NCBI GenBank assembly: GCA_900548625.1
Contig: URLO01000025.1
Span: 1-30,573 of the forward strand
Direction of reading: 5' to 3'
DNA length: 30,573 nucleotides
DNA from: an uncultured Eubacteriales bacterium
Lineage (GTDB): Bacteria > Bacillota > Clostridia > Oscillospirales > Oscillospiraceae
Shown: positions 1 through 8,012 of the stretch, one piece after another
Layout of the letters: every line of letters starts with the position of its first letter
How positions within the stretch are numbered: position 1 is the first letter of the stretch
The notes under the pieces: model-generated
What the model was told of the DNA's origin: nothing
Seen by the model: only the letters and a program-made list of their open reading frames with translations
Database searches by the model: none
Made by a program: the position numbers and the translations under genes

Positions 1-1
1 C

Positions 2-70
2 ACGCCCCCGGACAAAACCAATTTACACTTTATTCGCGCCTGCGGGCGCGAACTCTACGAGGTTTTTTGA
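2..70 (+). CDS. 3' end of an unidentified gene (partial)
   Basis: A reading frame open from the left edge ends at TGA 68-70; its 22 codons end in the residues GRELYEVF. It is followed eight bases later by a strong plus-strand terminator, which is what a real gene end should look like. Too little is present to assign a family. The other two plus-strand frames are also open over part of this stretch, so the frame choice rests on the terminator position and the natural-looking residue composition. Confidence 0.45.
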   Translation, partial: TPPDKTNLHFIRACGRELYEVF

Positions 71-77
71 CAGTCTG

Positions 78-118
78 ATCTCCCGCCGTATCAGAAATGA
101 TACGGCGGGAGATTTTTT
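78..118 (+). terminator. Rho-independent terminator, plus strand
   Basis: A perfect 16-bp stem (78-93 with 98-113) is closed by a GAAA tetraloop and followed by six T residues (113-118). There is no T-run on the minus-strand side, so it serves mainly the plus-strand gene ending at 70. The minus-strand ABC exporter operon ends at 121 and may use the hairpin only weakly. Confidence 0.85.
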
Positions 119-120
119 GA

Positions 121-2076
121 TCATTCCAGCTCGAATGCGCCGGTATAGAGCTGATAATATGTGCCCTTCTGGGCGATGAGGTCATCGTGCGTGCCGCGCT
201 CGATGATGCGTCCGTGGTCGAGCACCAGAATGGCATCGGAGTTCTGCACGGTCGAGAGACGGTGGGCAATGACGAACACAGTTCTGCCCTTCATGAGCGC
301 GTCCATGCCGCGCTGGACAAGAAGCTCGGTACGGGTGTCGATGGAGCTGGTCGCTTCGTCGAGGATCATGACGGGCGGGTCGGCGACGGCTGCGCGCGCG
401 ATGGACAGAAGCTGGCGCTGGCCCTGCGAGAGATTCGCGCCATTGGCGGTCAGCATCGTGTCGTAGCCGTCCGGCAGGCGCGTGATGAAATCATGCGCGT
501 TTGCGAGCTTTGCCGCCGCAATGCACTCGTCATCCGTTGCGTCGAGCTTGCCGTAGCGGATGTTCTCCATGACCGTGCCGGTGAACAGATTCACATCCTG
601 AAGGACAATGCCGAGCGAGTGGCGCAGATCGGCCTTTCGGATGTGGTTGATGTTCACGCCGTCATAGCGGATCTTGCCGTCAGCAATGTCATAAAAGCGG
701 TTGATGAGGTTCGTGATCGTGGTCTTGCCCGCGCCGGTCGCGCCGACAAACGCGAGCTTCTGGCCGGGCTTTGCATAGAGCGAGACGTCATGCAGGACGG
801 TCTTTTCCGGCACATAGCCGAAATCCACGTCGAAAAAGCGCACGTCACCGCGCAGCGGAACAAGTGTAAAGCTGCCGTCCTCGCGCGGACATTTCCATGC
901 CCAGCGGCCGGTGCGTTCGGCACACTCGGTCAGGCTGCCGCCGCGTTCACAGACATTGACAAGCGTGACACAGCCCTCGTCCGACTCCGGCTGCTGATCG
1001 AGCAGCTCGAAGATGCGCTTCGCGCCCGCGATCGCCATTGCGACGGAGTTAAACTGCTGCGAGACCTGCGAGACGTTGCCGGTGAACTGCTTGCACATGC
1101 CGAGATACGACGCGACGACCGAGATCGTCAGCGGTGCGACGAACGAGCCTGTCCGCACAAGATTCTGCACAGAGAGATTGGGGACGCTTCCGCCGGAGGT
1201 GATGAGCATACCGCCGGCAAACGCGGTCAGGACATAGAGAAGATTTCCGATGTTGTTCATGATCGGGCCAAAGATGTTCGCAAAGCGGTGTGCGTTTTCC
1301 GCGTCATGGAACAGCTGCTCATTCAGTGCGTCAAAGTCGCGCTTGGAGGCCTCCTCGTGGCAGAAGACCTTGATGACCTTCTGGCCGTTCATCATTTCCT
1401 CAATGAAGCCCTCGGCCTTGCCGAGTGAGCGCTGCTGGCGGACGAAGAACGTTGCGGACTTGCCGCCGACACGCTTGGTCGCACTCGTCATGGCGCAGAT
1501 GCCGAGCACCACGACCAGCATCAGCGGGACGCTGAAATAGACCATCATGCACAGAACGCCGATGACCGTCAGCGCGCAGTTGAGAAGACTCGGCAGACTC
1601 TGCGAGATGACCTGCCGGAGCGTGTCGGTGTCGTTGGTGAAGCGGCTCATGATGTCGCCGCGGCTGTTGCGGTCAAAGTAAGAGACGGGGAGGCTCTGCA
1701 TCTTGCTGAACATCCGCACGCGGGTCTTGTGCAAAAAGCCCTGCGTGATGCCGGCCATGAGCTGCTGAAGCGTTGCAACGAGGATGACGTTGAGCGTGAA
1801 CAGCAGGATCATGGTGAGGATCGCCGAGAAGATCTTTGCCGAAACGCCGTCCCAGCCGACGACAAGACCTTCCTCAATGTAGCTGGTGATGGTTTCGATG
1901 TAGGCGGCGGGCGTGATGTCGATGAGCGCGCCGACGATGACGCAGACGGAGGCGATCGTCATTTTGACAGGATAGTCGCGGAACAGCATTTTCAGAAGCC
2001 TTCCGAGCACCTTGAAGTCCATTTTGCCGCGTCCGGCGCCGATGGGTGCGCGTCCGCGCGGTCCGGGATTAGCCAT
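121..2076 (-). CDS. ABC exporter half-transporter with catalytic NBD (MdlB/YheH/LmrD-like)
   Basis: This 651-residue protein is a fused membrane/ATPase half of a type IV ABC exporter, expected in the cytoplasmic membrane as a heterodimer with the product of 2069-3814. An N-terminal six-helix region (about residues 35-340) precedes an NBD with Walker A VGATGAGKTT (K451), signature LSQGQ and Walker B ILDEATSS with the catalytic glutamate E574. Between the two lies an insert of about 50 residues rich in Cys, Trp and charged residues, commonly seen in gut Firmicute homologues. ATG 2076 is chosen over an upstream in-frame start at 2325 because GGAGGTG sits nine bases before it and the upstream frame lies inside the partner gene. 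It overlaps that gene by 8 bp. Family knowledge suggests drug or lipid export; the substrate cannot be read from sequence. Confidence 0.93.
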   Translation of the reverse strand: MANPGPRGRAPIGAGRGKMDFKVLGRLLKMLFRDYPVKMTIASVCVIVGALIDITPAAYIETITSYIEEGLVVGWDGVSAKIFSAILTMILLFTLNVILVATLQQLMAGITQGFLHKTRVRMFSKMQSLPVSYFDRNSRGDIMSRFTNDTDTLRQVISQSLPSLLNCALTVIGVLCMMVYFSVPLMLVVVLGICAMTSATKRVGGKSATFFVRQQRSLGKAEGFIEEMMNGQKVIKVFCHEEASKRDFDALNEQLFHDAENAHRFANIFGPIMNNIGNLLYVLTAFAGGMLITSGGSVPNLSVQNLVRTGSFVAPLTISVVASYLGMCKQFTGNVSQVSQQFNSVAMAIAGAKRIFELLDQQPESDEGCVTLVNVCERGGSLTECAERTGRWAWKCPREDGSFTLVPLRGDVRFFDVDFGYVPEKTVLHDVSLYAKPGQKLAFVGATGAGKTTITNLINRFYDIADGKIRYDGVNINHIRKADLRHSLGIVLQDVNLFTGTVMENIRYGKLDATDDECIAAAKLANAHDFITRLPDGYDTMLTANGANLSQGQRQLLSIARAAVADPPVMILDEATSSIDTRTELLVQRGMDALMKGRTVFVIAHRLSTVQNSDAILVLDHGRIIERGTHDDLIAQKGTYYQLYTGAFELE

Positions 2077-3814
2077 TCTGCACACCTCCGATCCGGTTCT
2101 GGGATTCATAGACCTCGCGATAGATCTCGCTCTTTTGAAGCAGCGCCTCGTGCGTGCCGACCGACTCGATGCGGCCGTCATCCATGACCACGATGAGATC
2201 GGCGTCCTGCACGGAGGAAATCCGCTGGGCGATGATGAATTTGGTCGTGCCGGGGATCTCCTCGCGCAGCGCCTGACGGATGAGGGCGTCGGTGCGGGTA
2301 TCGACGGCGGAGGTCGAGTCGTCAAAGATCAGCACCTTCGGCTTTTTCAGCAGCGCCCGCGCGATGCAAAGCCGCTGCTTCTGACCGCCGGAGACGTTGG
2401 TGCCGCCCTGCTCGATGTAGGTGTCATAGCGGTCGGGGAAGGTCTGGATGAACTCGTCCGCGTGCGAGACGCGGCAGGCGTGAAGCATTTCCTCGTCGGT
2501 GGCGTTCGGGTCGCCCCAGCGGAGATTCTCCTTGATGGTCCCGGAGAAAAGCACATTCTTCTGGAGCACGACGGCAACCTGGTCGCGCAGGGCGGTCAGA
2601 TCATACGCGCGCACGTCGATCCCGCCGACACGCACCGTGCCATCGCTTGCGTCGTACAGACGCGAGATGAGCTGGATGAGGCTCGTTTTCGACGAGCCGG
2701 TGCCGCCGATGATGCCGACGGTCTGGCCGGAGGCAATGTGCAGGTCGATGTGCTCCAGCGCCATGCGCTCGGCATGGGCGGAGTATTTGAAGCTGACGTT
2801 GTCAAAATCCACGCTGCCGTTCGGGATAGTATAGACCGGCTCGGCGGGGTTATGGAGGTCGCTCTGTTCATCGAGCACCTCGCAGACACGCTTGACCGAG
2901 GCGGAGGACATGGTGATCATGACAAAGACCATGGACAGCATGTTGAGGCTCATCAGGATCTGCATGGAATAGGTGATCATGCTGGTGAGCGAGCCGACGC
3001 CGAGATAGCTGCCGTGTGAGCCGATGATGAGCCGTGCGGCAAAGTAGCTGATGAGGATGCGGCATGCCGCGATGCAGAAGTTCATCAGCGGGCTGTTGAG
3101 CGCGAGCAGACGCTCGGCGTGGAGGAAATCCTTGCGCACATCGTCGGATGCGGCGGTGAATTTCTCCGTTTCATAGCCCTCGCGGACGAAGCTCTTGACC
3201 ACGCGCATGGCCTGAATATTCTCCTGAACGGAGTTGTTCAGCCGGTCATACTTTTTAAAGACGGCGCGGAACAGCGGCAGTGCCTTCTTCACCATCAGAC
3301 CGAGGCCGAAGCCGAGGAGCGGGATGATGGCGGCAAAGACGAATGCGAGCTGCTTGCCGACGCGGACGGACATGACGGTCGCGATGATGAGCATCATTGG
3401 CGCGCGCACAGCCATGCGTATGAGCATCATGAAGGCGTTTTGAATGTTGGATACGTCGGTCGTTAGACGCGTGACGAGAGACGAGGTGGAGAAGCGGTCG
3501 ATGTTCGCAAAGGAGAAATCCTGTACCTTGTAATACAGATCGTGCCGCAGATTCTTCGCAAAGCCGGACGCGGCGGTCGCACAGAACCAGCCGGAGGCCA
3601 CGCCGAACAAGAGAGACAGCATGGCCATGAGAAAAAGCTGAATGCCATATTGGATGATCTGCTCGCGGCCGCAGCCGTTCTGGATGCCGTTTACGAGCCT
3701 GGACGTGATCAGCGGGATGATGCACTCACACGTGACCTCGCCGACCATGAATACAGGTGTCAGGATCGTTTGGAGCTTGTACTGCCGGATGCATCCGGCA
3801 AGGCGTTTGATCAT
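2069..3814 (-). CDS. ABC exporter half-transporter with degenerate NBD (MdlA/YheI/LmrC-like)
   Basis: This 581-residue half-transporter has six membrane helices in the first 300 residues, then an NBD with Walker A GGTGSSKTS, signature VSGGQ and Walker B LIFDDSTSAVD. The residue that should be the catalytic glutamate is aspartate (D499). That is the hallmark of the degenerate partner in heterodimeric exporters such as TM287/288, BmrCD and LmrCD, while the neighbour at 121-2076 keeps the glutamate. The start overlaps the stop of the MarR gene by 4 bp (ATGA), and the stop overlaps the partner start, so the three genes form one translationally coupled operon. Regulation is probably by the MarR protein through the palindrome at 4286-4321. 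Confidence 0.93.
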   Translation of the reverse strand: MIKRLAGCIRQYKLQTILTPVFMVGEVTCECIIPLITSRLVNGIQNGCGREQIIQYGIQLFLMAMLSLLFGVASGWFCATAASGFAKNLRHDLYYKVQDFSFANIDRFSTSSLVTRLTTDVSNIQNAFMMLIRMAVRAPMMLIIATVMSVRVGKQLAFVFAAIIPLLGFGLGLMVKKALPLFRAVFKKYDRLNNSVQENIQAMRVVKSFVREGYETEKFTAASDDVRKDFLHAERLLALNSPLMNFCIAACRILISYFAARLIIGSHGSYLGVGSLTSMITYSMQILMSLNMLSMVFVMITMSSASVKRVCEVLDEQSDLHNPAEPVYTIPNGSVDFDNVSFKYSAHAERMALEHIDLHIASGQTVGIIGGTGSSKTSLIQLISRLYDASDGTVRVGGIDVRAYDLTALRDQVAVVLQKNVLFSGTIKENLRWGDPNATDEEMLHACRVSHADEFIQTFPDRYDTYIEQGGTNVSGGQKQRLCIARALLKKPKVLIFDDSTSAVDTRTDALIRQALREEIPGTTKFIIAQRISSVQDADLIVVMDDGRIESVGTHEALLQKSEIYREVYESQNRIGGVQNG

Positions 3815-4266
3815 AGGCTGGATTCCTCCTTCTTCATTTCATTGCTCAAGTTTTCATAGGCCAGGTCGAGCAGCCTTCCGAAGCTTATGGCTTCCTCCGG
3901 CGTCATGCCTGCCACCATCGTGCGCTCGAGCGCCTGAATGTGGCGTTCGATCTCCTTCTGACACTCCTCGGCCTTCGGCGTCATGGTGACGCGCTTACAG
4001 CGGCGGTCGGAGGATTCCGTCTCCGACATCAGAAAGCCCTTTGCCTCCAGACGCTGCAAAATGCCGGAGACGGTCGGGTGCGTCAGATTGAAGCGCTTTT
4101 CGATGTCGCGGGCATAGACCGGCTCGCCCGTATGCTCGGAGAGAAAGCGCAGGACGAAGGACTGCTGCCCGGTCAGACCGAGTGCGGTCAGCTTTCGGTC
4201 AATGGCGGTGTGAATGGTTTGGGACAGGATGCGGACGCGCATGCCGAGATGGCGCTGCGTTTCCAT
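3811..4266 (-). CDS. MarR-family transcriptional regulator
   Basis: This 151-residue protein has the size and layout of MarR: an N-terminal dimerisation helix, then a winged helix-turn-helix at about residues 35-100 (residues VYARDIEKRFNLTHPTVSGI, a family-typical recognition segment), then a C-terminal helix pair. ATG 4266 is preceded by GAGGTGA at suitable spacing. It is the first gene of the exporter operon and its ATGA stop overlaps the next start. MarR proteins beside multidrug exporters usually repress their own operon and release on ligand binding. A long palindrome covering the -10 region directly upstream supports autorepression here. Confidence 0.93.
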   Translation of the reverse strand: METQRHLGMRVRILSQTIHTAIDRKLTALGLTGQQSFVLRFLSEHTGEPVYARDIEKRFNLTHPTVSGILQRLEAKGFLMSETESSDRRCKRVTMTPKAEECQKEIERHIQALERTMVAGMTPEEAISFGRLLDLAYENLSNEMKKEESSL

Positions 4267-4285
4267 TCAGATCACCTCACAAATT

Positions 4286-4321
4286 ATGTAGTACGCGACG
4301 TAATTACGTTGCATGCTACAT
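4286..4321. promoter_or_regulatory. Palindromic operator for the MarR regulator
   Basis: The 36-bp sequence reads ATGTAG, six bases, ACGTAATTACGT, six bases, CTACAT. Outer arms and the 12-bp core are perfectly palindromic; 3 of the 6 positions between them also match. It overlaps the last two bases of the -10 box and covers the likely start site of the exporter operon, the expected place for a repressor site. Confidence 0.7.
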
Positions 4322-4348
4322 TTTAAAGAGCTTTTTGGAAAAAATCAA
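4320..4348 (-). promoter_or_regulatory. Promoter of the marR-ABC exporter operon
   Basis: The minus strand carries TTGATT (4343-4348), a 17-bp spacer, and TAAAAT (4320-4325), close to the sigma-A consensus. It lies about 55 bp upstream of the MarR start, and the operator palindrome begins inside the -10 box. Confidence 0.7.
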
Positions 4349-4384
4349 GACCGCAGTATGCACAACATGTGCGCACACCGCGGC
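4339..4384 (-). terminator. Probable terminator of the FliB-like gene
   Basis: An imperfect stem (4369-4384 with 4350-4363 across a short loop, with a bulge and G-U pairs) is followed on the minus strand by a few bases and then TTTTTT (rc of 4339-4344). It lies just beyond the stop of the FliB-like gene. Its T-run adjoins the -35 box of the marR promoter. Confidence 0.45.
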
Positions 4385-4411
4385 TTTTGGATATAGACAT
4401 ATTATACAAGA

Positions 4412-5497
4412 TCAGAGCAGGGAAAGCAGCTGCCCGACGCGCAGTGCACCGCGCCGAAGGGCGCGATAGAGAAGCGCCAGATTCTCCTCGGAGTGCTCGA
4501 CCTCTTTGGAATAGAGCCCGCAGAGCGTCCGGAAGCCCTCGGGCGAGGGATCGTCCCAATGCGGGAACAGACGGGTCACGGCGAGGACATGAAACACACA
4601 TGCGGCAGTTTTCTCCAGCAGGCGGCCATCGGCCGCGGCCTTGAGCACATAGCGGAAAAGAAAATAGACGCTCAGGTTCTCAAGCCGCGAGGCATAGCCT
4701 TCCCAAAACGCGGCGTCCGGCCGCGCGGCATGGGCACAGTCATCGAGCAGGGCAGGCAAGCGCGCCGTCAGGTGCTCCATGTTGCGAAGCAGCAGCCAGA
4801 GCGGGAAAAAAGCTGCATTTTCGCGCCGCATCCGCCGCAGGCGAAGAAGCTGGCGCTCCTGGGTGCCGTGCGTGAGAAAACGGGTGCATAGGGGCGCGAC
4901 GGCCTCCGGCTTTCCGGCGGAAAGGAGCGTCTGCGCGCGGGCGGCCATCAGCAGCACCAGCGCCAGCCGGTCGCGGACAGAGCGGCGGCGGTCCTGCGCC
5001 AGCGTGATCGCGGCGTCACGGAAGGCACGCACGGCAAAATACAGCGTGGGGTCGAGCGCGTTCGGCGTGGTGACGGCTTCGCACGTCTCCTGCGTGAGGA
5101 AGGAAACGGGCTCCGGATGCTCCAGAAGCAGCCGCGCCGCCTCCGGGCAGGAGACGCAGAGCGTGATCTCCTGTACCGCGCCGTATTCCTCAAGAAAACG
5201 GGGGTGGCTGGCGCAGATGCGGCAGAGCCCCTTCTCTCCGAACTGCGCCTGAAGCGGGCAGAGGCCGTCCTCTGTCAGCAGGACGCATTTGCCGTCATCG
5301 CCGAGGCGGAAGCAGGTCTCGCCGTCCTGCACGGAAAAAGCGTCCTTCAGCCTCTGGCCGAGCTCGCCTGTGACCGTGCGGTAAAACGCCATTGCGTCCT
5401 CGTCAACGACGACCTCCCAGTCCTTGCAGCAGGTGTCGGGGCAGTCGCCTGCCAGACAGTGAAATTGCGGGTAAAAATCGGGATAGATCTGCTTCAT
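4412..5497 (-). CDS. FliB-like lysine N-methylase (YkgJ-type cysteine-rich protein)
   Basis: This 361-residue cytoplasmic protein begins with the cysteine cluster typical of the flagellin lysine-N-methylase (FliB) family: C14, C19, C23 and C24 within CLAGDCPDTCCKDW. A second cysteine group follows near residues 70-95 (CVLL, CPLQ, CRICASHPRF). The family likely carries a metal or iron-sulfur centre at these cysteines; FliB methylates flagellin lysines in Salmonella. No flagellar gene is present in this window, so the target may be another protein. The rest is helical with no clear motif. ATG 5497 follows AAGAAGG at about ten bases. It is transcribed alone, divergently from the PAP2 gene. Confidence 0.8.
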   Translation of the reverse strand: MKQIYPDFYPQFHCLAGDCPDTCCKDWEVVVDEDAMAFYRTVTGELGQRLKDAFSVQDGETCFRLGDDGKCVLLTEDGLCPLQAQFGEKGLCRICASHPRFLEEYGAVQEITLCVSCPEAARLLLEHPEPVSFLTQETCEAVTTPNALDPTLYFAVRAFRDAAITLAQDRRRSVRDRLALVLLMAARAQTLLSAGKPEAVAPLCTRFLTHGTQERQLLRLRRMRRENAAFFPLWLLLRNMEHLTARLPALLDDCAHAARPDAAFWEGYASRLENLSVYFLFRYVLKAAADGRLLEKTAACVFHVLAVTRLFPHWDDPSPEGFRTLCGLYSKEVEHSEENLALLYRALRRGALRVGQLLSLL

Positions 5498-5522
5498 GCT
5501 CAGCGCCTTCTTTCATTGTGCC

Positions 5523-5551
5523 ATCATACACAATTCCGCGCGGCGCGTCAA
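5523..5551 (-). promoter_or_regulatory. Promoter of the FliB-like gene
   Basis: The minus strand reads TTGACG (5546-5551), 17 bp, TATGAT (5523-5528), about 25 bp before the ATG at 5497. Its -35 box is only two bases from the -35 box of the divergent PAP2 promoter. Confidence 0.6.
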
Positions 5552-5553
5552 TA

Positions 5554-5582
5554 TTGCTATTTTCCGCAGCGTGTGATATAGT
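5554..5582 (+). promoter_or_regulatory. Promoter of the PAP2 gene
   Basis: The sequence TTGCTA (5554-5559), a 17-bp spacer and TATAGT (5577-5582) with an upstream TGA form an extended -10 promoter, 40 bp before the ATG at 5623. Confidence 0.6.
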
Positions 5583-5622
5583 ATCAAAAGTATCCCAATC
5601 TGCCGATGAAACGGAGAAAAGA

Positions 5623-6570
5623 ATGAAAAAAATCAAACAGACCTATCTGCGCAGCACATATATCACGCTGGCGATCCTGGTGCTTTTCATGGTCGCAGGC
5701 TCGATATGGGATCTGCAAATTTCAAAATGGATCTATCCCGGTCATGAGAACAGCATCGGCCAGTTTTTTGCGGCGTTCGGCGAGCTGCCGGCCTTTCTCG
5801 CGCTGACGTGCGCGGGCTCGCTGCTGCTGGTCTATCGCGAGCGCATCAATCCGGCGTGGAGCGCGCTGATCGCGGCGTGCGGCGCGGCGCTGATCGTGAT
5901 GGGACTGGTGCTGTGCGTGCATGAGGCGACCGACAATGTTCCGGCGCTTCCCATGTGGGTCGCGCTGCTGGTGGCACTGTTTATGGCGGCGATCACGGCG
6001 GCAGGCATTGTTTACTATGCGCGCGGCGCATCGGCCAAGACCGTTGTACGGTTCGTGCTGACGCTGACGGTCGTGGCGATCGGCACGATGCTCCTCATCA
6101 ACATCGTCAAGGTGCCGTGGGGACGGGCCAGAATGCGGCTCATCACGCTGACCGGCAACGACTCTTATTTCAGCCCCTGGTGGAAGGCCGGGAGCGAGCT
6201 TAAAAAGAAGCTCGTCGCGGACGGTGTTTCCAGCAGCGAATTCCGCTCCTTCCCGTCGGGACATACGGCGTGCGCGGCATGTGCGATGCTGCTGGCGCTG
6301 CTGCCGACGCTCAAAAAGGGCGCGGAAAAACGCATTCCGCTCTTGTATCTGCTCGGCTGCGGCTGGTGCGCCGTGACGGCGTTCACGCGCCTGCGCATGG
6401 GCGCGCACTTCCTGACTGACGTGACCATGGCGTGGCTCATCACGCTGGGAATGTGCGTTTTGAGCGTCTACCTGTTCTATTTCAATAAGAAATTCTTCAC
6501 AAGGCTCTGGGCGTTCATTTCCGAATCGCCGAATCCCTTCACAATGAGGAAAAAGAAAACAGATCTGTGA
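5623..6570 (+). CDS. PAP2-family membrane phosphatase
   Basis: This 315-residue integral membrane protein has about six hydrophobic segments and the three signature blocks of the type 2 phosphatidic acid phosphatase family. Block 1 is K163-x6-R170 followed by M171 where the family usually has proline. Block 2 is PSGHT with H214. Block 3 is R256-x5-H262-x3-D266. H214 and H262 are the expected phosphate-transfer and nucleophile residues. Such proteins remove phosphate from phosphatidate, undecaprenyl diphosphate or similar lipids at the outer membrane face. A long central segment (residues 171-205) separates blocks 1 and 2. ATG 5623 follows GGAG at eight bases; an in-frame extension to 5392 overlaps the divergent gene and was rejected. 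The substrate is unknown. Confidence 0.88.
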   Translation: MKKIKQTYLRSTYITLAILVLFMVAGSIWDLQISKWIYPGHENSIGQFFAAFGELPAFLALTCAGSLLLVYRERINPAWSALIAACGAALIVMGLVLCVHEATDNVPALPMWVALLVALFMAAITAAGIVYYARGASAKTVVRFVLTLTVVAIGTMLLINIVKVPWGRARMRLITLTGNDSYFSPWWKAGSELKKKLVADGVSSSEFRSFPSGHTACAACAMLLALLPTLKKGAEKRIPLLYLLGCGWCAVTAFTRLRMGAHFLTDVTMAWLITLGMCVLSVYLFYFNKKFFTRLWAFISESPNPFTMRKKKTDL

Positions 6571-6610
6571 CAGCATAGACTGCCAAAAAACTTTTCGACA
6601 AGCGTCAAAG

Positions 6611-6641
6611 CCGGCTCGTGCTTCTACATGAGCCGGTTTTT
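6611..6641 (+). terminator. Terminator of the PAP2 gene
   Basis: Ten base pairs (CCGGCTCGTG with CATGAGCCGG, one G-U) close on a six-base loop and run into five T residues (6637-6641), 40 bp after the PAP2 stop. Confidence 0.85.
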
Positions 6642-6665
6642 CAGCGCCGCGGCGCAGAAACTCTG

Positions 6666-6694
6666 TTCAAGGACGCCCGGATATGGTATATTAT
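6666..6694 (+). promoter_or_regulatory. Possible promoter of the deacetylase gene
   Basis: TTCAAG (6666-6671), 17 bp and TATTAT (6689-6694) lie about 75 bp before the start codon. An overlapping extended -10 reading (TGG then TATATT, 6687-6692) is equally possible. Confidence 0.4.
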
Positions 6695-6767
6695 AAATAG
6701 GAAGATCTTGACGTTTGAAGCCTGAAAACAGAGAACGCTTTCGGGACGGCAGAAGGGAGGAATCGGC

Positions 6768-7916
6768 ATGCAGAGATTGCAGATAATTGTTTGGCTGCTG
6801 CTTTTGGTGCTTCTGTGCGGCTGTACGGCGCAGGTACAGCCGGACGTGCTGCCCGAGGCACTGCCTGAGACCGTATCCGAACCGATTCCGGAAGCGGCGC
6901 AGGAGACGAGGGAAAACCCGGAGCCTGTTTTGGAGGAAGCAGTCATCGAGGAGCCGGAGGAGGAATATGCGCTGCTCCCGGCGGAGCCGGTCTGGCTGCT
7001 TGGACGCCTGACGGAGACCTGGAGCGCGGGAGAGATGCAGTGGGCCGAACGCGGCAGTGTGCTGGAGGCGATCGCGCCGCTGCGGCTGTCCGATGCGGAG
7101 GCGCTGCTGGACGGCCTTCCGTCCGTCTCCTATTTGCAGCAGGACTATGTGCCGCTGGCAGATGTCGAGCAGACCTTCGGGCTGGAATGGGGGCAGGAAC
7201 CGGACGGGCTGCGCTACCTTGCAAAGAGAAAAACCGTCGGGGAGATCCCGGACGGCTACAACGTGCCCATCCTCATGTACCACGCCGTGGGCGATGACAT
7301 CTGGGGCTATTCCGATCTGTTTGTCAGTACGGCGAACATGGAGGCACAGCTCAAATGGCTTCAGGAAAACGGGTATGAAACGATCTGGTTTTCTGACCTT
7401 GCACACATCGAGGACTATGAAAAACCGGTCATTTTGACATTTGACGACGGCTATGATGACAATTACACCGTCCTGTATCCCCTGCTTGAGCAGTATCAGG
7501 TGAAGGCGACGATCTTCGTCATTGGCAATGCGATGGGAAGCGAGCACAAAATGACGCGCGAGCAGGTGTATGAGCTGGCGGCCTCCGGCCTCGTCAGCAT
7601 CCAGAGCCATACCTACACGCACGGAAACCTGAGCGCGATGGACGAGGAGACGCTCCGGCAGGAAATGGAGCGCTCCAACGCGGCGCTCGCGGCCGCGACC
7701 GGGCAGATTCCGTATGTGCTGTGCTATCCGGAGGGGAAATACAGCCACCTGACCATGGAGGTCGCAAAGGACTACTATGCGTTTGCGCTGCGGATGGACG
7801 GCTGGACCTATCAGACCGGTATGGACCGGTATCAGGTGCCGCGTAGCTACATCTCGCGCCGAACCGCCATCTATGATTTCAATTGGTATGTCGGGCAGGC
7901 GGGAAAGGCACGCTGA
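6768..7916 (+). CDS. Polysaccharide deacetylase (NodB-domain) lipoprotein
   Basis: This 382-residue protein starts with a lipoprotein signal ending LLCGC (acylated C19), so it should be anchored on the outside of the membrane. Residues 20-65 are a Pro/Glu-rich linker. A middle region of unknown role precedes the NodB-type deacetylase domain (about 165-380): MYHAVGDD, TFDDGYDDN with D226 and D227, and SHTYTH with H281 and H285. The second aspartate and the two histidines are the standard metal ligands; the first aspartate is the general base. Members deacetylate peptidoglycan, chitin-like or exopolysaccharide N-acetyl sugars; which one cannot be told. ATG 6768 follows GGGAGG. The gene is monocistronic between two terminators. 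Confidence 0.9.
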   Translation: MQRLQIIVWLLLLVLLCGCTAQVQPDVLPEALPETVSEPIPEAAQETRENPEPVLEEAVIEEPEEEYALLPAEPVWLLGRLTETWSAGEMQWAERGSVLEAIAPLRLSDAEALLDGLPSVSYLQQDYVPLADVEQTFGLEWGQEPDGLRYLAKRKTVGEIPDGYNVPILMYHAVGDDIWGYSDLFVSTANMEAQLKWLQENGYETIWFSDLAHIEDYEKPVILTFDDGYDDNYTVLYPLLEQYQVKATIFVIGNAMGSEHKMTREQVYELAASGLVSIQSHTYTHGNLSAMDEETLRQEMERSNAALAAATGQIPYVLCYPEGKYSHLTMEVAKDYYAFALRMDGWTYQTGMDRYQVPRSYISRRTAIYDFNWYVGQAGKAR

Positions 7917-7930
7917 CAATGCAGGACGTC

Positions 7931-7979
7931 AAAAACCTCGCAGTGCTTCACCATACAAGGTGAGACGCCGCGAGGCTTT
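7931..7979. terminator. Bidirectional terminator between deacetylase and MATE genes
   Basis: CCTCGC (7936-7941) pairs with GCGAGG (7970-7975), and CACC with GGTG inside, with mismatches between. The minus-strand side exits into TTTTT, the plus side into CTTTG, so it fits best as the MATE gene terminator and also serves the convergent deacetylase gene. Confidence 0.7.
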
Positions 7980-8012
7980 GCATGCCGGCATGCGGCAGGA
8001 ACCGCACGCTCC

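Noticed and set aside
187..1428. 413-codon plus-strand frame opposite the ABC exporter gene
   Set aside because: The opposite strand encodes an unmistakable ABC NBD; this frame has no motif or ribosome site.
6624..7919. 431-codon minus-strand frame opposite the deacetylase
   Set aside because: The plus strand has a lipobox and a full NodB motif set; the minus frame has none.
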